Below, one piece after another: positions 58,113 through 64,000 of a stretch of DNA of 64,000 nucleotides. Source of the DNA: Myxococcota bacterium. Lineage in GTDB: Bacteria > Myxococcota_A > UBA9160 > UBA6930. A model generated the notes under the pieces. The model ran no database searches. It was not told the origin of the DNA and saw only the letters and a program-made list of their open reading frames with translations. A program made the translations under genes and the position numbers. The stretch lies in NCBI GenBank assembly GCA_028285625.1, contig JANQOX010000025.1:456461-520460 (forward strand), given 5' to 3'. Position 1 is the first letter of the stretch; every line of letters begins with the position of its first letter.

Positions 58113-59383
58113 GGCTGGCTCCGGCTGAGGCGTGGGTCACGGGTGCCTGCGATCGCCATGGCGCGCTCGCTTCGATAGCGCGAGAGCCCCCGCGCGATGT
58201 GCTCGGCCAGCACCGATCGGTAGAAGCGGCTGCGCAGGCGGCGGGCGTCGGCCTGGTTCGTGACGAAGCCCACCTCCATCAGGATCGCCGGCATGCCCGA
58301 CAGGAACAGCACGTGGAAGGGTCCGCGCTTCACGCCCAGGTCCCGCACCGTGCCGTGGGAAGCGCGGATCCCCCGGACCATCTCGCCGTGCACCGTGCGC
58401 GCCAGGGATGCGGAGTGCTGGCCGACCTCGCTGACGCGAAGTTCGGCCAGGCTGCGCTGCAGGTCGTCCAGGTGACCCGCAGATACCCCGTTCTCCCGGG
58501 CGGCCACCCGCATGGCGTGACGCTCGTGGTTGGCATCGAGGTAGTACGTCTCCACCCCTCGCGCGGCGCGACGCGGAGCGGCGTTGGCGTGGATGGAGAT
58601 GAACACGTCGCCCCGTGCCCCTTCGGCGCGGGCGGTCCGGGCCTCCAGCGACAGGGTCTCGTCCTTCGTGCGCGTGAGCACCACGTCGAAGCCACGCTCG
58701 CGAAGCTTCTGGGCGAGTTCGCGCGCCAGCATCAGGGTGAGGTCCTTCTCCCGAAGGCCGCCCACGCCGACGGCGCCAGGGTCCTTGCCGCCGTGGCCTG
58801 GGTCGATCACCACGGTCTGGATGCCGCGGAGTTCGATGGGCAGGCGCGGGTCGGATGGCCTTGCGGGCGTGGGGGCCGCGCGCGGCGGACGCGCGGAGAC
58901 CGGGGGCGGCGTGGGGCTCGGGCGCGCGACGCGCCTCATCCGGGACGCCCCGTAGACGTCGAGCACCACACGCGGTGGACCGTCGAGGAAGAAGAGGCGG
59001 TGGTGGCCGTAGTTCTCGAGGTCGACGACCAGGCGGGTCGTGCGGCTGGTGTTCTGACCGAGCCGTACGTCGGCGAGCAGACCGTCCCCGACCTCGATCG
59101 GACGGGGCCAACGCTTGCCCACCCAGATGCCAGGCAGGTCGACGTAGAGCCGCTCGGGACGACCGGCGCGCGCGTCGGCCGCGAGCCGCTTCAGCTCGCC
59201 GCGGCTGCTGCGCGTGAGCTGGACGACCACGCGCGTATAGGCGTCGTAGGACCAGGTGCGCACGTCTGCGACGTCGCCGAGCCCCGGGGGCCGGTTGGCC
59301 GCCAGCAGCAGCAGCGAGAGCGCGACCACCGCCAGGCTGTGCGCGCGCCGACGCGCCAGGCGCCCTCCCCCAAACGCGCTCAT
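58109..59383 (-). CDS. N-acetylmuramoyl-L-alanine amidase with AMIN domain (AmiC-like)
   Basis: A 424-residue exported cell-division amidase. A hydrophobic signal segment (SLAVVALSLLLLAAN, about residues 16-30) leads to an AMIN domain (about 38-140, YDAYTRVVVQLTRSS and LYVDLPGIWVG) that localises such enzymes to the septum. A Pro/Ala linker follows, then an Amidase_3 domain with VVIDPGHGGKDPGA, SLEARTARAEG, VFISIHANAAP and EVGFVTNQADA, whose His and Glu residues bind the catalytic zinc. It cleaves the MurNAc-L-Ala bond for daughter-cell separation. ATG overlaps the mutS stop (ATGA), and its stop overlaps the glnD start. Confidence 0.93.
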   Translation of the reverse strand: MSAFGGGRLARRRAHSLAVVALSLLLLAANRPPGLGDVADVRTWSYDAYTRVVVQLTRSSRGELKRLAADARAGRPERLYVDLPGIWVGKRWPRPIEVGDGLLADVRLGQNTSRTTRLVVDLENYGHHRLFFLDGPPRVVLDVYGASRMRRVARPSPTPPPVSARPPRAAPTPARPSDPRLPIELRGIQTVVIDPGHGGKDPGAVGVGGLREKDLTLMLARELAQKLRERGFDVVLTRTKDETLSLEARTARAEGARGDVFISIHANAAPRRAARGVETYYLDANHERHAMRVAARENGVSAGHLDDLQRSLAELRVSEVGQHSASLARTVHGEMVRGIRASHGTVRDLGVKRGPFHVLFLSGMPAILMEVGFVTNQADARRLRSRFYRSVLAEHIARGLSRYRSERAMAIAGTRDPRLSRSQP

Positions 59384-62076
59384 GCGTCGTCTTCCTGGAG
59401 ACGGGTGCGCAGCTCGCCGAGCAGCGCGAGGGCCTCGAGCGGCGTCATGCGGTCGGGGTCGAGGTCGCGAAGCGCCTCCAGCGCGCGCGCCTCGGCCTCG
59501 CTGGGACCGGACCCCGCCTGGAAGAGCGCGAGCTGCCCGCCCGCGTCGGCACCCAGGGAGGCCAGGCGTGGCCGCCCCGCATCGGAAAGCTCGTCGCGCT
59601 CGAGACGTCGCAGCACCTCGTGGGCCCGCGCGATCACCGGGTCGGGGAGCCCCGCGAGCCGCGCCACCTGGATGCCGTAGGAGCGATTGGCCGGACCCTC
59701 CACGAGCTGCCGGAGAAACACCACCTCGTCCTCGAATTCGCGGGCCTGGAAATGGGCGTTGGCGACGCCGGTGCGGCTGGTTCCGAGGTCCGCGAGCTCG
59801 TGGTAGTGGGTCGCGAACAGCGTACGCGCGCCGAGACCCGGCGTGTCGTGCAGGTACTCGGCCACCGACCACGCGATCGAGAGACCGTCGAAGGTGCTGG
59901 TTCCTCGCCCGATCTCGTCCAGGATCACGAGGCTCCGTGGGGTCGCCTGGGAGAGGATCTCTGCGGTCTCGCGCATCTCCACCATGAAGGTGGACTCGCC
60001 TCGGGCGAGTCGGTCCGATGCGCCCACACGCGTGAACACGCGATCGACGATGCCGATACGGGCGGATTCGGCGGGCACGTAGCTGCCGATCTGAGCGAGC
60101 AGGACGAGTAGCGCGACCTGCCGAAGGTAGGTGCTCTTGCCCGACATGTTGGGCCCGGTGAGCAGCAACAAGCGCGTGCCCTCGGGATCGAGACGCGTGT
60201 CGTTCGGGACGAAGTCGCCCTCGCCGCGCGCGCGCAGCCCCGACTCGACGACCGGATGACGACCGGCTCGGATGTCGAGGTGCGTGCCTTCGCCGACCTC
60301 GGGTCGCACCCAGCCCTCCCGACGCGCCACCTCGGCCAGGGATTGCAGGGCGTCGAGTTCGCCGCACGCGGAAGCCGCACGCCGAATGGCCGCGGCCTCG
60401 GAAAGAACGCTCTGGCGCACGTCCTCGAAGATCTCCCGCTCGAGCGCCGCGGCCCGCTCGTTGGCCCCGAGCACGCTCGACTCGATCTCGCGCAGCTCCG
60501 CCGTGGTGAACCGCTCCGCGTTCGCGAGGGTCTGCTTGCGCTCCCAGTCCTCGGGGACCCGGGCGAGCTGCGCCTTGCTGACCTCGAGCGAGTAGCCGTG
60601 GACGGGGTGGAACTTCACCTTCAGCGTCGGCAGCTCGAGGCGCTCGCGCTCGCGGGCCTCGAGCCCTGCGATCCAGCTGCGGCCCTTCTCGGCCGCCTCG
60701 CGGAGACCGTCGAGCTCGGGCCGGAACTCCGGCCGGACGTAGCCGGTCTCGCCGGCACCACGAGAGCCGCGCGGGATCGCACGCGGCTCGTGGACGATCG
60801 CATCGCGAAGCAGCGAGGCGACTGCGGGAACCGGCTCCGGCACCGGCAGCGCCGGGCCCTGCGCATCGGCGAGCAGGCCCTCCTCGTCGGCGAACGCCTC
60901 CCCGAGCGCGGGCAACGCCTCGAGTGAGGCCCGCAGCGCGGCGAGGTCGCGCGGCTCGGCCCCTGGACGACCGACCCGGGCGAACACCCGTTCGAGATCG
61001 CGCACCTCGGCGAGCGCGGTCCGCAAACGCGCGCGAAGCCGGTCGCGATCGGCGAGTGCCGTCACCGCCGCCTGGCGCGCCGCGATGGATCCGACGTCGA
61101 GCATCGGATAGGCCAACCAGCGGCTGAGCTGCCGCGCGCCCAGGGCGGTTCGCGTCGCGTCGATCCGCTCGATCAACGTGCCCCGGCGCGAGCGATCCTC
61201 ACCGTTCTCGAACAGCTCGAGGTGCGTGCGCGTCGCCCCGTCGAGGATCATCGCATCGGCGAGCCCGTAGCGGAGAAGCCGCGGTGCATGGGCGAGCGCA
61301 CTGGGCTGGCGCGCCGCCACGTAGACCAGCACCGCCGCGGCGGCGCGCAGGTCGGCGCCGGCGCCCTGCGGGTCGAACCCGTGGAGCGCCTGGGCGACGG
61401 CGTCAGCCGCCAGTTCGCCGGGCTCGAAGCTCGCCGGGGGCACCTCGGTGAGCGCGACCGACGGCAGCCGCCGCTCGAGTTCGGCGCGCAGTCCGGCGTC
61501 GGCACCTTCGGAGACCAGGATCTCTCGCGGCGCGATCCGCTCGAGCTCATCCAGCACCGCGGCCGGCCACCCACCGTCGGCTTCGCGCGGGTGAGCCGTC
61601 GCCCGGAAGCTCCCGGTCGACGCGTCGAGCGATGCCGCGCCCAGCCCGTCCGGGCTCGCGGCGACCGCGGCCACCGCCACCTCGCGCGCACCCTCGAGAC
61701 CCGACGGATCGCCCACCAACCCGGGCGTCACCACCTCGACCACCTCGCGACGCACCAGGCGCTTGCCGCCCGCGGCCTTCGCGTCCTCCACCTGCTCGCA
61801 GATCGCCACGCGGTGGCCGAGCTCGGCCAGCCGTTTCACGTAGCCATCGGCGCTGTGCACGGGCACCCCGCACATGGGGATGGCATCCGGCTTGCCCCGG
61901 TCCCGCGTGGTGAGCGTGATCTCCAGCAGTGGCGCCGCGCGTTCGGCGTCGTCGAAGAACAGCTCGTAGAAGTCGCCCATGCGGTAGAACAAGAAGGCGT
62001 CGGGATGGTCCGCCTTGATGGCGCGGTACTGCCGCATCATCGGCGTGTCGCGGCTGCCCTTCGCGGCCGGGCTCAT
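59380..62076 (-). CDS. mutS: DNA mismatch recognition ATPase MutS
   Basis: The 898-residue protein is full-length MutS1. The N-terminal mismatch-binding domain starts with PMMRQYRAIKADHPDAFLFY and GDFYELFFDDA, including the Phe-x-Glu intercalating motif. The connector, core and clamp follow. The ATPase domain has TGPNMSGKSTYLRQ (Walker A), the DE box in VILDEIGRGTSTFDG and the H-loop ATHYHEL. The C-terminal tail is short. Partner of the endonuclease-type mutL at 2.6 kb. Its start overlaps the TPR gene stop and its stop overlaps the amidase start. Confidence 0.97.
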   Translation of the reverse strand: MSPAAKGSRDTPMMRQYRAIKADHPDAFLFYRMGDFYELFFDDAERAAPLLEITLTTRDRGKPDAIPMCGVPVHSADGYVKRLAELGHRVAICEQVEDAKAAGGKRLVRREVVEVVTPGLVGDPSGLEGAREVAVAAVAASPDGLGAASLDASTGSFRATAHPREADGGWPAAVLDELERIAPREILVSEGADAGLRAELERRLPSVALTEVPPASFEPGELAADAVAQALHGFDPQGAGADLRAAAAVLVYVAARQPSALAHAPRLLRYGLADAMILDGATRTHLELFENGEDRSRRGTLIERIDATRTALGARQLSRWLAYPMLDVGSIAARQAAVTALADRDRLRARLRTALAEVRDLERVFARVGRPGAEPRDLAALRASLEALPALGEAFADEEGLLADAQGPALPVPEPVPAVASLLRDAIVHEPRAIPRGSRGAGETGYVRPEFRPELDGLREAAEKGRSWIAGLEARERERLELPTLKVKFHPVHGYSLEVSKAQLARVPEDWERKQTLANAERFTTAELREIESSVLGANERAAALEREIFEDVRQSVLSEAAAIRRAASACGELDALQSLAEVARREGWVRPEVGEGTHLDIRAGRHPVVESGLRARGEGDFVPNDTRLDPEGTRLLLLTGPNMSGKSTYLRQVALLVLLAQIGSYVPAESARIGIVDRVFTRVGASDRLARGESTFMVEMRETAEILSQATPRSLVILDEIGRGTSTFDGLSIAWSVAEYLHDTPGLGARTLFATHYHELADLGTSRTGVANAHFQAREFEDEVVFLRQLVEGPANRSYGIQVARLAGLPDPVIARAHEVLRRLERDELSDAGRPRLASLGADAGGQLALFQAGSGPSEAEARALEALRDLDPDRMTPLEALALLGELRTRLQEDDA

Positions 62077-63104
62077 GCGATCGGCTCCGCGCGCTCCCGC
62101 GCGCCTCGCCGCTCCAGCAGGTCGATCAGTTCGCCGAGAACCTTCGCCGCCTCGCTCTCGCGCCCCTCGCCCAGCAGGATCCGCCCCCGCACCAGCTGGG
62201 CCGGAAGCGCGTCGGGCCGCAGGTCGAGAACCGTGTCCAGCTCGCCGAGGGCTTCTTCGATCTCTCCCCGCGCCGCGAGCGCCCGGGCCAGCGCGACTCG
62301 CACGGCATCGTCGTCGGGCTGCTCCGTCAGGAGCTTGCGCATGGCCGCATCGAAGTCGCGCGGCCGGCCGAGTGCCGCATACGCCGACTCGAGCCGCGCG
62401 TAGACCGTTGCCGCCGCCCGACGATCGAGCTTCGGCACGCGGCTCCAGGCGGCCAGGGCGCGCTTGGTCCGGCCGCGTTCGGCCTCGAGGCTACCCAGGG
62501 CGATCCAGGCCTGGGCGAAGGCGGGGTCGCGTCGCAGCGCGCGTCGCAGCGCGCGACGCGCGTCGTCGTTTCGCCCCTCGGCGTGGGCCGCGGCGGCGCT
62601 CTCCACCAGCAGCCGCGCTTCGTCGGTCCGCCCGTCCTCGCCCAGCGCCTTGGACAGCCGTCGCCGCAGCTCGAGCGCACGCGGAAACGTGCGAGCATCG
62701 GCGTGGAGCCGCACCAGCGCACGCAGCGCCTCCACGTTTCGCGGTTCGCGGTCGAGCACCTCCTCGTAGGCGGCGATCGCGCGCTGCAGGAAGCCGCCCT
62801 GCCGAAAGTCGCCGGCGAGGCCGAGCAGCGCCCGATGGCGCAGGTCGTCGGCCAGATCCTTGCGAAGCAGCAGGTTCTGGTGGATGCGGATCGCCCTGCC
62901 CGTCTCGCCCCTTCGGCGATACAGACGCGCGAGCAGCAGGTAGACCTCGACCTGGTCCGAGTCGGTGCGGACCACCCGCGAGAGCGCCTCCTCGGCGGCC
63001 TCGAGGTCGTCCTCGAGCACCTGCCGCAGGGCATCCCGCACGGCCTCGTCCACTCCGCTCGCCGCGCCGGCCGCGATCGTGCGTGCGCGCCGCCACCAAG
63101 CCAT
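62073..63104 (-). CDS. TPR protein, LapB-related but without anchor or rubredoxin domain
   Basis: A 343-residue protein built almost entirely of TPR helices: DLEAAEEALSRVVRTDSDQV, AIAAYEEVLDREPRNVEALR and EIEEALGELDTVLDLRPDALP are typical repeats. It follows lapA as in lapAB operons and resembles LapB (YciM). However, the usual N-terminal transmembrane helix is missing (MAWWRRARTIAAGAASG), and the C-terminal rubredoxin metal site is absent; I see no CxxC pair. It may therefore be a diverged LapB that works through another anchor, or an unrelated TPR protein. Its stop overlaps the mutS start by 4 bp. Confidence 0.78.
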   Translation of the reverse strand: MAWWRRARTIAAGAASGVDEAVRDALRQVLEDDLEAAEEALSRVVRTDSDQVEVYLLLARLYRRRGETGRAIRIHQNLLLRKDLADDLRHRALLGLAGDFRQGGFLQRAIAAYEEVLDREPRNVEALRALVRLHADARTFPRALELRRRLSKALGEDGRTDEARLLVESAAAAHAEGRNDDARRALRRALRRDPAFAQAWIALGSLEAERGRTKRALAAWSRVPKLDRRAAATVYARLESAYAALGRPRDFDAAMRKLLTEQPDDDAVRVALARALAARGEIEEALGELDTVLDLRPDALPAQLVRGRILLGEGRESEAAKVLGELIDLLERRGARERAEPIA

Positions 63105-63109
63105 CCGGT

Positions 63110-63445
63110 TCAGGCGCCTCCTTGGGAGGGGCCCTGCGCAGATTCCTCTCCGGAGAGCGGGAGGTTGCGCAGTTGGTGGATCTCGGACTCGAGACCGACC
63201 GCAGCCTTGCGGTAGCGGCGGGCGATCATGCTCGAGCGCATCAGGCGAAGGGACAGGATCGAGGCCGCGAGCGCCGCCCCGATCGAGAAGGTGATGAGCA
63301 GCAGCGCCCAGGTCGCGAGGATGGGCGTCTCCCACACGATCAGATCGACGGTCATCGTGTCCTGGTTGCGGAAGCGGAACTCCCACACCACCCAGAACAG
63401 GCCGACGAAGAGCGCGAGCAACAGCAGGCGTCGGAGGATCTTCAC
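63110..63445 (-). CDS. lapA: LapA-domain membrane protein
   Basis: A 111-residue LapA family protein with two transmembrane helices (LLLLALFVGLFWVVWEF at about 6-22 and ILATWALLLITFSIGAALAA at about 42-61) and a cytoplasmic coiled tail (SMIARRYRKAAVGLESEIHQ). LapA is a lipopolysaccharide-assembly protein and usually occurs with LapB. Here it is followed by the diverged TPR protein only 5 bp downstream. The length and FRFRNQDTMTVDLIVW stretch between the helices fit the family. The function in this lineage is inferred from E. coli. Confidence 0.85.
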   Translation of the reverse strand: MKILRRLLLLALFVGLFWVVWEFRFRNQDTMTVDLIVWETPILATWALLLITFSIGAALAASILSLRLMRSSMIARRYRKAAVGLESEIHQLRNLPLSGEESAQGPSQGGA

Positions 63446-63496
63446 GATGTGCCTCGGGCGGTCACCCCGGACGGGGTCTCGCCCTCGGGAGAGGAA

Positions 63497-63814
63497 TCAG
63501 TCCTCGTTGGAGGGGTCGGCGTTCGCGCCGGGCACGGTCGAGTCGACCTTTTCCTTCAGCTCCTTGCCGACCTTGAAGAACGGCGTGCGCTTGGCGGGGA
63601 TGTGCACTTCCTCGCCCGTCTTCGGGTTCCGGCCCTCTCGAGCCTCGCGCACCTTGACCTGGAAGCTTCCGAAGCCCCGGATCTCGATGCGCTCTCCCCG
63701 CTTGAGCGCCTCGGTCATCGAGTCGAAGATCGTGTTCACCACGATCTCCGTGTCCTTCTTCGAGATGTGCGGCGTCAGGTCCGCCACCGTCTCGATGAGC
63801 CCGCTCTTCGTCAT
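63497..63814 (-). CDS. ihfB: Integration host factor subunit beta (IhfB/HimD)
   Basis: A 105-residue DNA-bending protein of the HU/IHF family. MTKSGLIETVADLTPHISKK, the beta-arm region IEIRGFGSFQVKVREARE, GRNPKTGEEVHIPAKRTPFF with the Pro that intercalates, and FKVGKELKEKVD are IhfB features. The C terminus has an acidic 12-residue extension (GANADPSNED) beyond the usual end. It lies directly downstream of rpsA, the canonical rpsA-ihfB order. ATG at 63814 has GGGGGGAAGC just upstream. IHF co-activates sigma-54 and other promoters. Confidence 0.95.
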   Translation of the reverse strand: MTKSGLIETVADLTPHISKKDTEIVVNTIFDSMTEALKRGERIEIRGFGSFQVKVREAREGRNPKTGEEVHIPAKRTPFFKVGKELKEKVDSTVPGANADPSNED

Positions 63815-63886
63815 GCTTCCCCCCGATGAAGGCTCGCCCGACCGGCCCGGCCCCGCAGGCCGAGGCCGGACCGGCCGCGCGAGAAC

Positions 63887-64000
63887 CTACTCGCCGTCCT
63901 GTTCGGCCTTTGCCGCCAGCTTCTCCTTCAGCAGGTCGCCGAAGGTGGTGGTCTGGGTGGCCGACTGCTGCGCGGCGAGCTTCTTGAGCGCGTCGCGCTG
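63887..64000 (-). CDS. rpsA: C-terminal end of 30S ribosomal protein S1 (partial)
   Basis: The last 37 codons of a minus-strand gene that continues past the window edge, ending in TAG at 63887-63889. The tail TTTFGDLLKEKLAAKAEQ is the C-terminal signature of bacterial S1 (F/LGDLLKEKL...), and rpsA followed by ihfB is the usual order. The 72-bp gap to ihfB is GC-rich with several overlapping hairpins but no U-run, so no clean terminator is seen. S1 proper lies outside the window. Confidence 0.85.
   Translation of the reverse strand, partial: QRDALKKLAAQQSATQTTTFGDLLKEKLAAKAEQDGE

Overview
The window is a gene-dense, GC-rich (roughly 70%) stretch of bacterial chromosome with housekeeping synteny of a deltaproteobacterial type. 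The run rpsA, ihfB, lapA, TPR protein, mutS, amidase, glnD, xerD, cca, scpA, scpB, rluB on the minus strand, and the pairs mutL-miaA and queA-tgt, point to a high-GC Myxococcota, Desulfobacterota or Binatota-like lineage. That placement is inference. I see no rRNA, CRISPR array, insertion sequence or prophage. Genes are tightly packed: many neighbours share ATGA or GTGA start-stop overlaps, and several convergent pairs share their stop codons inside a CTAG.

Layout. Positions 1-2.5 kb hold a gene fragment, an FHA protein, a nitrilase-family amidohydrolase and a degenerate enhancer-binding-type regulator. 2.6-11 kb carries mutL, miaA, der, a YfgM-like TPR protein, a eukaryote-type UDP-sugar pyrophosphorylase and a histone-H1-like protein fused to a FYDLN zinc ribbon. 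11-18 kb has a PfkB kinase (possible CTG start), an Slt-type lytic transglycosylase, a GHL10-type glycosidase, queA and tgt. 18-25 kb has a chemoreceptor with a possible FliA-type promoter, a ROK kinase, a lipoprotein / REC-PilZ / exported coiled-coil operon, the initiator tRNA-fMet with its own promoter and terminator, and small conserved proteins.

25-37 kb is the accessory part. It holds a sulfotransferase, a patatin and an MFS transporter; a translationally coupled cassette of nucleotidyltransferase, Mx-type metallopeptidase and ATP-grasp ligase beside a divergent M20 peptidase; an LLM flavin/F420 enzyme; a PQQ-type sugar dehydrogenase; and an operon of a selenoprotein B (GrdB/PrdB-like) protein with an SMP-30 lactonase-like protein, facing an SDR. 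The selenoprotein is the most notable element. An in-frame TGA at 35796-35798 lies inside a conserved UxxC context, the reading frame continues to 36152, and a hairpin immediately downstream fits a bacterial SECIS element. The next gene overlaps the distal stop, as expected if the TGA is read through.

37-50 kb has a TetR-adaptor-RND efflux operon with paired palindromes on its promoter, a sodium:solute symporter module, an SRAP (HMCES) DNA-protein crosslink protein divergent from a DUF368 lipid flippase around a near-symmetric -10 box, a calcium-repeat lipoprotein with a hairpin over its ribosome-binding site, and a CAP protein. 50-64 kb is the long cell-division, chromosome and nitrogen housekeeping run ending in rpsA.

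A recurring theme is a TAGNNT-like -10 box only 6-10 nt before start codons, suggesting leaderless or near-leaderless transcripts. All product calls come from reading motifs by eye; no database search was run.
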